Positions 33,574 to 42,156 of a DNA stretch of 64,000 bases are shown in pieces. Under the pieces are notes generated by a model that was given only the letters and a program-made list of their open reading frames with translations, made no database searches and was not told where the DNA came from. The position numbers and the translations under genes are program-made. Within the stretch, counting starts at the first letter, position 1. Every line of letters begins with the position of its first letter. Source of the stretch: Stackebrandtia nassauensis DSM 44728 (GTDB lineage: Bacteria > Actinomycetota > Actinomycetes > Mycobacteriales > Micromonosporaceae); assembly GCF_000024545.1 (NCBI RefSeq), contig NC_013947.1, positions 3,472,001-3,536,000 of the forward strand, in the 5' to 3' direction.

Positions 33574-34065
33574 TCAGTCGTTCGTATCCCCCACGGTGAA
33601 GGCGCACAGGGTTTCGGCCGGTTCGCCGGGGAACACGGTGATGTCGCGCAGCGGCGTGAATCCCGCGCCGGTCAGCATGCGCACGGCCGACAGGTCGTCG
33701 GCCGCCGGGCTGGAGATGACGCGGGTGGCGTCGGGGTGTGCCGTCAGCACGACCTGGCGCAGGTACTGCCGCAGCAGCGCCGCGTGGTCCCCGACGCCGG
33801 GATCGCCGACGATGACGTCGATCCCGATCGCGTCGGGTTCGCCGGTGGCCAGGCTGTACTCGCGGTGGTCGCCGACGCGGTAATGCCAGGCGAAACCGCA
33901 GGGGTGTCCGTCGGCGAGGATGAGGGTCAGGTGGTTGGGGTGCTCGCCGCGGATCCAGGGCAGGTACTTGTCCCTGGCGGCGGCCAGATCGAACCCGGCC
34001 GGAAGCCACCTGACCACATCGGACAGGTCGGCTTCGGCCATGGGACGAAACGCGAACGCCGTCAC
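33574..34065 (-). CDS. GNAT-family acetyltransferase
   Basis: 163-residue N-acetyltransferase. The layout resembles aminoglycoside 6'-acetyltransferase-like GNATs: FAFRPMAEADLSDVVRWL at the start, CGFAWHYRVGD, IGIDVIVGDPGVGDHAALLRQYL (the acetyl-CoA region), and SAVRMLTGAGFTPLRDI. GTG 34065 overlaps the stop of the aldo/keto reductase as GTGA. The substrate cannot be deduced; resistance activity is only a possibility. Confidence 0.85.
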   Translation of the reverse strand: MTAFAFRPMAEADLSDVVRWLPAGFDLAAARDKYLPWIRGEHPNHLTLILADGHPCGFAWHYRVGDHREYSLATGEPDAIGIDVIVGDPGVGDHAALLRQYLRQVVLTAHPDATRVISSPAADDLSAVRMLTGAGFTPLRDITVFPGEPAETLCAFTVGDTND

Positions 34066-35045
34066 CAGGCCCACGCCTCGGGAGACGGCCCGCCCGACCC
34101 GATCGGCGGGAACAGCTCGTCCAGGCGGACCTCGACCTCGGCGTCGACGGTCACGTCCAGTGCCGACAGTGCACTGTCGAGTTGCTCCGTGGTTCGCGGT
34201 CCGATGATCGGGGCGGTGACTCCCGGACGCGACAGCAGCCAGGCGATACCCAGCGCCGCGGGGTCGGTGCCGATGTCGGCGCACAGTTTCTCGTAGCCGT
34301 CGATGCTGTCGCGGTGCTGGCGCATCAGCTCGGCGCGGTCGTTGTCGCCCCGCACCGAGGTCCGGGCGGCCTGTTTGGCGAGCACCCCGGCCAGCAGTCC
34401 ACTCTCCAGCGGCGACCACGGGACGATGCCGATGCCGTAGTGCGTCGCGGCCGGGATGACGTCCAGTTCGGGGTGCCGGGTGATCAGGTTGTAGCGACAC
34501 TGCTCGGACACCAGGCCCAGGAAATGCCGCCGGTTCGCCGCTTCCTGGGCGGCGGCCAGGTGCCAACCGGCGAAGTTGGACGAACCCGCGTACCGGATCT
34601 TGCCCTGGGCGACCAGGGTTTCCATCGCCTGCCAGATCTCGTCCCAGGTGACGTCGCGGTCGACGTGGTGCATCTGGAAGACGTCGATCCAGTCGGTGCG
34701 CAACCGCCGCAGCGACGCCTCGCACGAGGCGATGATGTGGCGGGCCGACAGCCTGCCCTCGTTGGGCCACTGGCTCATCGGGGTGTAGACCTTCGTCGCC
34801 AGCACCACCTTGTCCCTGGCCGACTCGCGCTGGTCGAACCACTGGCCGATGATCTGCTCGGTGACGCCCTCGCCGCGACGTCCACCGTAGGAGTTGGAGG
34901 TGTCGAAGTAGTTGAACCCGGTCTCCAGCGCCCGGTCCATGATCGCGTGACTGTCCTCGACGGAGGTGTGCGGTCCGAAGTTCATGGTGCCCAGGCAAAG
35001 CCGCGAAACCGACAGGCCACAACGGCCGAGTTTGGTGTATTCCAT
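34062..35045 (-). CDS. Aldo/keto reductase
   Basis: 327-residue AKR. Catalytic residues appear in NYFDTSNSYGG (Asp, Tyr), VLATKVYTP (Lys) and DVFQMHHVDR (His); the cofactor end has IIGPRTTEQLDSAL. Start ATG 35045. It is divergent from a MocR regulator across 83 bases with three GGTCCAGT direct repeats, and coupled to the GNAT gene. A pyridoxal-related substrate would fit the MocR context, but that is inference. Confidence 0.92.
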   Translation of the reverse strand: MEYTKLGRCGLSVSRLCLGTMNFGPHTSVEDSHAIMDRALETGFNYFDTSNSYGGRRGEGVTEQIIGQWFDQRESARDKVVLATKVYTPMSQWPNEGRLSARHIIASCEASLRRLRTDWIDVFQMHHVDRDVTWDEIWQAMETLVAQGKIRYAGSSNFAGWHLAAAQEAANRRHFLGLVSEQCRYNLITRHPELDVIPAATHYGIGIVPWSPLESGLLAGVLAKQAARTSVRGDNDRAELMRQHRDSIDGYEKLCADIGTDPAALGIAWLLSRPGVTAPIIGPRTTEQLDSALSALDVTVDAEVEVRLDELFPPIGSGGPSPEAWAW

Positions 35046-35068
35046 GCCGCCACGGTATTGACCGATCC

Positions 35069-35112
35069 GGTCCAGTGACAGGTCCAGTCGCTGGCACGAA
35101 AACTGGTCCAGT
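35069..35112. promoter_or_regulatory. Three GGTCCAGT direct repeats (MocR operator)
   Basis: Exact copies at 35069-35076, 35081-35088 and 35105-35112, spaced 12 and 24 bp start to start, all in the same orientation. Direct repeats are the binding-site type known for MocR/GabR/PdxR regulators. Copy 3 lies between a -35-like TGGCAC (35092-35097) and -10-like TAGGGT (35115-35120), 17 bp apart, predicting a nearly leaderless mocR transcript. Confidence 0.7.
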
Positions 35113-35128
35113 TGTAGGGTCGGTTCCC

Positions 35129-36541
35129 ATGCCCGACCCCTGGTACGCGATACGTGAGCTGCTGTTGGCCGACGACGCCGTCGACCACGGCAAGCGCGGC
35201 CGCCGCACCGAACGCGCACTGCGCGAGGCGATCCGTTCCGGCCGCGTCCCACCCGGGACCCGACTGCCGTCGTCGCGGGACCTGGCCCGGCAACTGGACG
35301 TCGCCCGGGGCACCGTCACCGCCGCCTACCGGCAGCTGACGGCCGAGGGATACGTGAGCACGCGCCCCGGTTCGGGTACCTACGTCGCCGCCTCGTCCGG
35401 CCCCGGCCCGGTGGCCGAGCCCGCCGCCGCGCCGACGCGGTACCCGGCGTTCGAGTTCGACCTGCGCACCGGCATCCCCGCGCTGTCGGACTTCCCGCGC
35501 ACCGCGTGGCTGGCGGCCACCAAACGCGCCCTGGCGGAACTGCCGGACGCGGCACTGGCCTACCCCGACACCGCTGGCCTGCCGTCGTTGCGGCAAGAAC
35601 TGACCGCGTACCTGGGTCGGGTGCGCGCGGTGACCACCACGGCCGACGGCGTGCTCGTCACCCACGGCGCCGCCGAAGCGCTAGCGTTGCTGGCCCGGGC
35701 GCTGCGCGACGCCGGTCATCGCCGCATCGCGGTGGAGGACCCCTGCTACCCCGGCCAGGTCGAGTTGCTGTCGGGCAACGGCCTGGAACCGGTACCGGTA
35801 CCGGTCGACGACGCCGGGCTCGACGTGGAAGCGTTGCGGCGCACCGGTTGCCGGGCCGTGGTGATCACCGCCGCGCACCAGTATCCGCTGGGGGTGGTGC
35901 TCCAACCGCGACGTCGGCTCGCGCTGCTGGAGTGGGCGGCGGACAACGACGCCCTGATCGTCGAGGACGACTACGACGCCGAGCACCGCTACGACCGCCC
36001 CGCCGTGGCCGCGCTCCAGGGGCTCGCCCCGACCCGGGTGGCGTACATCGGCACCACCAGCAAGACCCTGGCCCCGGGGCTGCGGTTGGGATGGCTGGTC
36101 GCCCCGGCCCGGTTCCACCGGGACGTGTTGCGCGGCAAGGACGTCCTCAACCGTGGCGGCAGCGTCATCGAGCACGCCGCCTTCGCCACGTTCCTGCGGC
36201 ACGGCGGCTACGACCGGCATCTGGGCCGCACCCGCCGCATGTACCGGCAGCGGCGCGACGCCCTCGTCGAAGCCCTCGCCACCCGACTCCCCCACTGGCG
36301 GCCCACCGGCGTGGCCGCCGGACTGCACGTCGTGGTGCGACTGCCGCCGAACACATCGGACTCCACATTGGCCGCAAGGCTCGCCGACGCCGGTGTCAAC
36401 GTGATCGCCCTGTCGCGCTACATGCGCACCGACACCCTCCCGTTCCCCGGCCTGGTCATCGCGTACGCGGCGACCACACCCGACCGGTTGCGTGCGGCGG
36501 TCGACCGGATGGCGCAGGTCACAACCACCTCCGTTCCATGA
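35129..36541 (+). CDS. MocR/PdxR-like GntR regulator with aminotransferase domain
   Basis: 470-residue regulator. N-terminal GntR winged HTH (about 20-85: ALREAIRSGRVPPGTRLPSS, ARGTVTAAYRQLTAEGYV). A flexible linker follows, then a class-I aminotransferase-like domain with AYPDTAGLPSLR, EDDYDAEHRYDRP and the PLP lysine in GTTSKTLAPGLRLGW. MocR proteins sense PLP or its adducts, and regulate vitamin B6, GABA or amino-acid genes. ATG 35129 sits only about 10 bases after the predicted -10 region. It is divergent from an AKR-GNAT operon, its likely target. Confidence 0.9.
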   Translation: MPDPWYAIRELLLADDAVDHGKRGRRTERALREAIRSGRVPPGTRLPSSRDLARQLDVARGTVTAAYRQLTAEGYVSTRPGSGTYVAASSGPGPVAEPAAAPTRYPAFEFDLRTGIPALSDFPRTAWLAATKRALAELPDAALAYPDTAGLPSLRQELTAYLGRVRAVTTTADGVLVTHGAAEALALLARALRDAGHRRIAVEDPCYPGQVELLSGNGLEPVPVPVDDAGLDVEALRRTGCRAVVITAAHQYPLGVVLQPRRRLALLEWAADNDALIVEDDYDAEHRYDRPAVAALQGLAPTRVAYIGTTSKTLAPGLRLGWLVAPARFHRDVLRGKDVLNRGGSVIEHAAFATFLRHGGYDRHLGRTRRMYRQRRDALVEALATRLPHWRPTGVAAGLHVVVRLPPNTSDSTLAARLADAGVNVIALSRYMRTDTLPFPGLVIAYAATTPDRLRAAVDRMAQVTTTSVP

Positions 36542-36612
36542 TCGGTAAGGTGCAGGGGTCATGTCACGACTGACACACCGTGACGTCGCGAACGCGTAGG
36601 GAGTGACCACCC

Positions 36613-37395
36613 ATGCCCCCGGATTTCCTGCGGTTGGCCGCGATCGATCGTGGACAGGTCGCCAGGATCGCGCCCGAAGCCGTGCTGGTGCTGCCGATCG
36701 GCGCCATCGAACAACACGGTCCGTCGCTGCCGCTGGGCACCGACGCGGCATTGGCCGAAGCCGTCGCCGAGGCGGGAATCGAGGCCAGCGCGACGTCGCG
36801 GCCGTTGGTACTGGCACCGACCATCCCGTACGGCAACTCGATTCATCACCTGTTCGCGTGTGCCGGATCGGTGTCGTCGCGGACGCTTCAGCTGGTGTTG
36901 GCCGACCTGATCGATTCCTTCGTGCGCAGCGGGTTTCGCCGCATCTTCATCCTCAACGGACACGGCGGCAACGACGAGTGCGTGCACCTGGCGGTCAAGG
37001 ACGCCGTCAACCGGCATCCGGTGGTACTGGGGGCGGCCAGCTACTGGACGCTCGTTCCCGACGGGATCTTCCCGGCCGATCAGGTGCCGGGGCACGCGGG
37101 CGCGTTCGAGGCTTCGCTGCTGATGGCCGCCCGCGCCGACCTGCTGCCACCCGATGCCGCGGCCGGTGGCCCGCCGGGATCGTCCATGGTGCACACCGGA
37201 GATTTTGGCCCCGGCGTAACCGTCGTGCGCGCCGGAGACTGGGCCACGTCGGGCGGCTTCACCGACGACCCCGCTAAAGCGGACATCGAAGCCGGTCGCG
37301 AATGCCTGCGAGCCCTGGGGCAGCGACTGGGCCAGGCGCTGGACCGGTTCGCCGACGTATCGCTGCCGGATGACGACCAGGCGGGATCCTCATGA
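36613..37395 (+). CDS. Creatininase-family amidohydrolase
   Basis: 260-residue metal-dependent hydrolase. Family motifs: LPIGAIEQHGPSLPLGTD near residue 30 (metal ligands), IFILNGHGGND near 115, and a later EASLLMAARADL. Members include creatinine amidohydrolase, the riboflavin/F420 hydrolase ArfB and MftE peptidase; I cannot tell which reaction this one performs. GGGAG lies 9 bases before ATG 36613. Its stop overlaps the start of the enolase-superfamily gene (ATGA), so both act in one pathway. GTCACG-N10-CGTGAC at 36563-36584 is a possible operator. Confidence 0.87.
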   Translation: MPPDFLRLAAIDRGQVARIAPEAVLVLPIGAIEQHGPSLPLGTDAALAEAVAEAGIEASATSRPLVLAPTIPYGNSIHHLFACAGSVSSRTLQLVLADLIDSFVRSGFRRIFILNGHGGNDECVHLAVKDAVNRHPVVLGAASYWTLVPDGIFPADQVPGHAGAFEASLLMAARADLLPPDAAAGGPPGSSMVHTGDFGPGVTVVRAGDWATSGGFTDDPAKADIEAGRECLRALGQRLGQALDRFADVSLPDDDQAGSS

Positions 37396-38510
37396 TCATT
37401 GACGGCATCGACGTGTGGGTCGTCAACGTGCCCTACCGGTCGGCCTTCGTCAGCTCGTTCGAGGTCCGACGCGGCACCACCCGGACCGTGGTGCGCCTGC
37501 GCACCGACACCGGGCTGGTCGGGTGGGGCGAGACCATGCACGGCGATCCCGTCGCGGCCCTGACCAGGAAACTGTTCGACACGTACCGAGGCCGCAGCCC
37601 CTACGACGTCGAAGCCGTCGCGGCCGAACTGGCGATGGTGCCGTTCTTCTACGGCTACCTCGGCTACGCCGCACTCGCCGGTCTGGAGATGGCCTGCCAT
37701 GACCTGATGGCCAAAGCCGCCGGGCAACCCCTGCATCGGCTGATCGGCGGCGGAATGACCGACCGGATAGCACTGACCTATGTACTCACGCCTCCGGAGG
37801 ATACCGGCGCGGCCACCGCCGACGCCATCGCCGACGAGGCCGCCGACGCCGTCACGCGGGGCTACCGGGCGCTGAAGCTCAAGGGCAGCCACGACCCGGC
37901 GATCGACCTGGGATACCTGGAGGCCATCCGCGAGCGGCTACCCGACCTCGCGCTGCGGGTCGACCCCAACGGACACTGGCCGCTGGCGCGCACGCTCCAG
38001 TACGCCCGCCGCATCGAGGAGCTGCGGCTGGAGTACCTGGAGGACCCATGCCCCGACCTGGCCACGATGGCGCAGGTTCGCGAGCGGGTGCGCGTCCCGT
38101 TGTGCACCAACATGTGCGTGGTCCGGTTCGAGGACGTCGTCCCGGCGATCGAGCTGGGCGCCGTCGACGTGGTGCACGGCGACGTCTTCAAATGGGGCGG
38201 CATCGCGCCGACCAAGCGGCTGGCCGGGATCTGCGCCACCACCGGCTGGGGCATGAACCTGCACAGCGGCGGCGAGCTCGGGCTGGCCACGGCGGCGCAC
38301 CTGCAGGTCGCGGCGGCGACCCCGCAGATCAGCTATCCGATCGATACCGTCTACTACCTGTTCGAGGACGACATCCTCAGCTCCACGCTGCCCATCGTCG
38401 ATGGCGAGCTGGCCGTGCCCGACGGCCCCGGTCTCGGTGTCGAGCCCGATCTCGACAAACTCGCGCACTTCGCCAGCCTCCACTCTGAACAAGGTGATCT
38501 GTTGCTGTAG
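37392..38510 (+). CDS. Enolase-superfamily (mandelate racemase/glucarate dehydratase-like) enzyme
   Basis: 372-residue member of the MR/MLE group. It abstracts a proton alpha to a carboxylate and uses Mg2+. Seen residues: K162-x-K164 (LKLKG), metal ligands D191 (DPNG) and E217 (YLEDP), then CTNMCVVRFED with N240 as third-ligand region, and H291 in NLHSGGELG. The C-T-N-M motif and H-S resemble the glucarate-dehydratase subgroup, suggesting an acid-sugar dehydratase. It is co-translated with the creatininase-like gene; nothing else in the pathway is nearby. Confidence 0.88.
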   Translation: MIIDGIDVWVVNVPYRSAFVSSFEVRRGTTRTVVRLRTDTGLVGWGETMHGDPVAALTRKLFDTYRGRSPYDVEAVAAELAMVPFFYGYLGYAALAGLEMACHDLMAKAAGQPLHRLIGGGMTDRIALTYVLTPPEDTGAATADAIADEAADAVTRGYRALKLKGSHDPAIDLGYLEAIRERLPDLALRVDPNGHWPLARTLQYARRIEELRLEYLEDPCPDLATMAQVRERVRVPLCTNMCVVRFEDVVPAIELGAVDVVHGDVFKWGGIAPTKRLAGICATTGWGMNLHSGGELGLATAAHLQVAAATPQISYPIDTVYYLFEDDILSSTLPIVDGELAVPDGPGLGVEPDLDKLAHFASLHSEQGDLLL

Positions 38511-38601
38511 AGGGGTTTCGTGGACAATCTCGACGTGCCTGACGCTCGTATGCGGTCATGGCACGGAAACACGGGAATTCGCGATTCGGCAAAGGACGAT
38601 C

Positions 38602-38800
38602 GTGTTGACGATAATCAGGGGGCGCAAGCTCGTGGTGGGCGACGTGATCGCGGTCCTCGCCCTCGTCGCCGGTGTGGTGGTGTTGAGCCAGGACGGCGAC
38701 GGCGAGAATAAGGCATTCTGCCGTGCTCGGGTTCCCTCACATCGACCGATGCCCAGCTTCACGACGCCGCAACCACCCTGTATGTCCGCTACAGCAACGT
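38602..38800 (+). pseudogene. Frameshifted, truncated small membrane protein gene
   Basis: AAAGGA, 5 bases, then GTG 38602 opens a frame with a clear membrane segment (VVGDVIAVLALVAGVVVLSQ) followed by DGDGENKAF. In that frame the rest is nonsense-like. Shifting the frame at about 38720 gives a protein-like sequence (LTSTDAQLHDAATTLYVRYSN). That shifted frame then runs into the 3' end of the GH92 gene on the other strand. I read this as the start of a membrane-anchored protein disabled by a frameshift and cut off by the neighbouring gene. An intact 66-residue peptide in the first frame is the alternative. Confidence 0.4.
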
Positions 38801-41800
38801 GATCGCGTACACCTCCACGCGCGCGTCGTCGGGCAGAGTCACCGACTGCACCTTCTTGCCGGAGTCCAATGTGAGCGAGCTGCCGTACAGCCGCACCGAC
38901 GGCCCGTCCGTGCCCTGTCCGGCCTTGATCCGGTGCGGCATCTCCAGCGCCACCGTGCTGCCCGACGGCGTTGAGCCCGCCCAGTCGCCGACGGTCACCG
39001 GGATGTCCTCGCTGCTGCCGTCGGTGTACCGCACCGTCAACGCGGTCGATACTGGTCCATTGTGTGCGGACGCCACCACCGACAGCTTCCCGTAGTCTCC
39101 TTCAGGAAGCAGCATCGCCTGTCCCTTGGCCTCGGTGAAGTTCTCAGCGGTGCCCGACGGATCAGGCGCGACATAGGTGACGTCGTCCCAGGTGACCGGA
39201 CCGGCTTTCGGCAGCAGTTCGGCGTCGTAGCTCCAGCCCTGCCCGTCGAAGTCGCCCTCCTCGGAGGCTGCGGTCGTGGCGGTTCCGTCGTGGTTGGCCG
39301 CCTCGCTCAGTTCGACGGCGCACTGCCCGTCATCGGTCGAGGCACAGGTCGCCGCCGACCTGACCTCCACTGTGGCTTTCTTGGTCACCCGGTTCGCCCC
39401 GGAGGCCTTGGACGTGATCTCGATCGGGTACTCCCCCTTCGCGGTCCCGGCCGGGACCGTCACCGACACCCCGACGGTCTTTTGCGTCGGCAGATGGTCC
39501 GATGAGATCCTCAACGGCGGTTTCGGCTTCAAAGCCACGTCCCATCCCTTGGGCGCCTTGGCTTTCATCGAGACCTTCAGGTCGCCGGGCGCCTGGCCCA
39601 GGACGTCGGCGGACAGCGCGACGGTCTGGGCGGCGTCGCTTTCGCCGATCACGGCCGTGGCGGGCCGCAGCGACGCGTCGAGATGCCGACGACCGTCCGG
39701 GTCGGCCTTGCCGACCGACGGCGGCTGGTCGCCGTCGCCGGTGCCCCAATCGGACGGTGAGGTGCCCAGTTCCTGGGCGATGTCGCCGCCGTGCGCGATG
39801 TCGCCCCAGTCGAGCCAGGTCTGCGAGACGTCCTCGCCGTTGAGGGACACGTTCTGCACGTACCGCTTGGTGTCGCTGGCGCCGGGCGCGGTGATGTTCA
39901 GGGTGCCGCCCTGGCGGTCGCCGTACTCGCCGATCGTGACGGTCGCGGAGTCGAACTGCGGGCTGGACAGCGCCAGGAAGTCGCCACCGCTCATCGTCGG
40001 GTACATCCCCAGCGACGAGTACACGTACCAGGCCGACATGGTGCCCAGGTCGTCGTTGCCGGTCATGCCGTCGGGCCCGGTGGTGAACAGCGTCATCGCC
40101 GCCCGCACCACCGTCGCGGTCTTCGCTGGAGCACCGGCCCACAGGTACATGTACGGCGCCAACAGATCCGGCTCGTTGTTCGGGTTGTACGTCGGTTTGC
40201 CGTAGTAGTCGTACGGGTCGGTGATCCAGTCCTCGCGGGCGGTGCCCTCGGGGTCGGTCAGCAGCTTGTCGTAGACGAAGAAGTCGTCCAGCCGTTTCTC
40301 GGTGTCGGTCTCGCCGCCCATCAGGTCGACGAGACCGGCCGGGTCCTGCGGGACCAGCCACTGGTACTGGTACGCGCCGCCTTCGTGGAACTGGTGATCG
40401 GCGCTGACGGGATCGTATGGGGTCAGCCAGGTGCCGTCGCCGGTTCGGGGCCGGAAGTGGCCGGTCTTGTCGTCCCACAGGTTGCGGTACCACTGGCCAC
40501 GGGCGGCGAACTTCTTCGCGTCGGAGCCGTGCCCCAGGCCGTCGGCCATCAACGCCAGCGCGGAGTCGGCGGCGGCGTATTCGAGGGTCGCCGAGGCCGG
40601 GTGCTTGCAGTCGTTGTCGCCGCCCTTGTGCGCGCAGTCGGTTTCGAGGTCCAGACCCGACGGTATGTACCCGCGTTTCAGGTAATAGTCGATTCCGGAC
40701 CGTCCGTTGTAGGGGGAGTCCTTCGGTGGTGTGCTGGTGGCGTTCTGCTTCAGCAGCTCGTAGGCCTCGTCCTCGTGCCCGGCCAGCAACCCCTTCGACC
40801 ATGCTTCCACCAGGAACGGTGTCACCGGGTCCCCGGTCATGATGTTGGTCTCGCTGTTGGCCAGTGCCCAGCGGGGCAGCCAGCCGCCCTCGCGGCCGAT
40901 CGCGACGATGGACAGCGCGACGTCCCGGGCCACCTGGGGTTCCAGCATCTCCAGCAGCTGGTTCTGGGGACGGTAGGTGTCCCACAGCGACAGGTTCTGG
41001 TAGGGCGTGAATCCCTTGGCGGTGTGCACTTCGCCGTCGAAGCCGGTGTAGCGTCCGTCCACGTCTCCGGCCAGGTTCGGGTGCAGTTGCGCGTGGTACA
41101 GCGCCGTGTAGAACGCTTCCCGTCGTTCCTTTGTGCCACCGGTGATCGTGATGGAGTTGAGCTTGTCGACCCAGTCGTCGTGCAGCTGTTCCCGCACGGC
41201 GTCGAAGTCGTAGGAGTCGCCGGTCTCGGCGTCCAGGTTCTTTCGCGCACCGTCCATTCCGGTGTAGGACAGGCCGACCTTGGCCACCACTTCCCGGTCC
41301 TTGCTGGCGTCGAAGCCGATCCAGGCGCCGTTGCCGCCCTCGCCCGACGCGTCGCGCGTGTCGGGCCGGATGGTCTTGTCCCGCCAGGTGCCGTAGGAGT
41401 CGAAGGGCTGGTCGAAGGTGGCGGTGAAGTACACGGTGTGCTTGTCCTTGCCCGCGCAGAAGCCACCGGCGGTCACCCGGCCCTCGACGGTGCGGTCGCC
41501 GACGACGTGCACTTCGGAGTCGTGCACCGACTGGTTGGCCTTGCCGGTGTTGAACATCAGGTTCGCCGCGTCGGTGTCGGGGAAGGTGTAGCGCTGCCAG
41601 CCGGTGCGTTTTGTCGCGGTCAGCTCGGCGTTGATGTCATATGAGGACAGTCCAACCTGGTAGTACCCGGGGGTGGCCTCCTCGTCGTCGTGGGAGTACT
41701 TCGACCGGTACTTCTCGGGATCGACGGTGTCGACCTCGCCGGTGGTCGGCATGATCGGCAGTTCACCCGACACTCCACACCCGACGCCCGACAGGTGGGT

Positions 41801-42058
41801 CTGGCTGAATCCGTGGATCTTGTCCTGCTGGTAGTCGTACCCGCCCTGGCCGCCGGTGTCGGGGCTGATCTGCACCATCCCGAACGGCGCGCTGGCACCG
41901 GGGAACGTGTTGCCGAAGTTCTGCGTCCCGACGAACGGGTTGACCAACGTCGTGGGGTCCTCGGGTTCCACGGCGACCGCCGAGGACGGCACGAGCAGTC
42001 CGACGGCGAGCACGGCTGCGGCCAGGACGGCGTTGACACGCTTTGACGCGGAAAGCAT
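38789..42058 (-). CDS. Secreted GH92 alpha-1,2-mannosidase with C-terminal NEW3-type domain
   Basis: 1089-residue exported glycosidase. Signal peptide residues 1-29 (ending SSAVAVEPED). The GH92 catalytic part (about 40-770) has VNPFVGTQNFGNTFPGASAP, GFSQTHLSGVGCG, LYHAQLHP, ANSETNIMTGDP and the diagnostic GNDDLGTMSAWYVYSSLG with its catalytic acids. Around 800-910 is an NPCBM-associated (NEW3) domain (VALSADVLGQAPGDLKVSM), and the C-terminal 150 residues form a jelly-roll-like module. It needs Ca2+ in characterised relatives and removes alpha-mannose from mannans or N-glycans. Start ATG 42058 follows GGAGGTG. It is downstream of a two-component pair. Confidence 0.94.
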   Translation of the reverse strand: MLSASKRVNAVLAAAVLAVGLLVPSSAVAVEPEDPTTLVNPFVGTQNFGNTFPGASAPFGMVQISPDTGGQGGYDYQQDKIHGFSQTHLSGVGCGVSGELPIMPTTGEVDTVDPEKYRSKYSHDDEEATPGYYQVGLSSYDINAELTATKRTGWQRYTFPDTDAANLMFNTGKANQSVHDSEVHVVGDRTVEGRVTAGGFCAGKDKHTVYFTATFDQPFDSYGTWRDKTIRPDTRDASGEGGNGAWIGFDASKDREVVAKVGLSYTGMDGARKNLDAETGDSYDFDAVREQLHDDWVDKLNSITITGGTKERREAFYTALYHAQLHPNLAGDVDGRYTGFDGEVHTAKGFTPYQNLSLWDTYRPQNQLLEMLEPQVARDVALSIVAIGREGGWLPRWALANSETNIMTGDPVTPFLVEAWSKGLLAGHEDEAYELLKQNATSTPPKDSPYNGRSGIDYYLKRGYIPSGLDLETDCAHKGGDNDCKHPASATLEYAAADSALALMADGLGHGSDAKKFAARGQWYRNLWDDKTGHFRPRTGDGTWLTPYDPVSADHQFHEGGAYQYQWLVPQDPAGLVDLMGGETDTEKRLDDFFVYDKLLTDPEGTAREDWITDPYDYYGKPTYNPNNEPDLLAPYMYLWAGAPAKTATVVRAAMTLFTTGPDGMTGNDDLGTMSAWYVYSSLGMYPTMSGGDFLALSSPQFDSATVTIGEYGDRQGGTLNITAPGASDTKRYVQNVSLNGEDVSQTWLDWGDIAHGGDIAQELGTSPSDWGTGDGDQPPSVGKADPDGRRHLDASLRPATAVIGESDAAQTVALSADVLGQAPGDLKVSMKAKAPKGWDVALKPKPPLRISSDHLPTQKTVGVSVTVPAGTAKGEYPIEITSKASGANRVTKKATVEVRSAATCASTDDGQCAVELSEAANHDGTATTAASEEGDFDGQGWSYDAELLPKAGPVTWDDVTYVAPDPSGTAENFTEAKGQAMLLPEGDYGKLSVVASAHNGPVSTALTVRYTDGSSEDIPVTVGDWAGSTPSGSTVALEMPHRIKAGQGTDGPSVRLYGSSLTLDSGKKVQSVTLPDDARVEVYAITLL

Positions 42059-42156
42059 CGGGCACCTCCGAGGGCGGGTGCCGAGGTCGTGCGGGGTGGC
42101 CTCGGCAGGGCGTTGCGCAGACGCTTCCACGAACTCGCGCGGCTGTCAACCGTCGG

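Noticed and set aside
36563-36584. GTCACG-N10-CGTGAC inverted repeat before the creatininase gene
   Set aside because: Only six-base arms in a GC-rich region and no adjacent regulator to pair with; mentioned in the gene entry but not listed as an operator.
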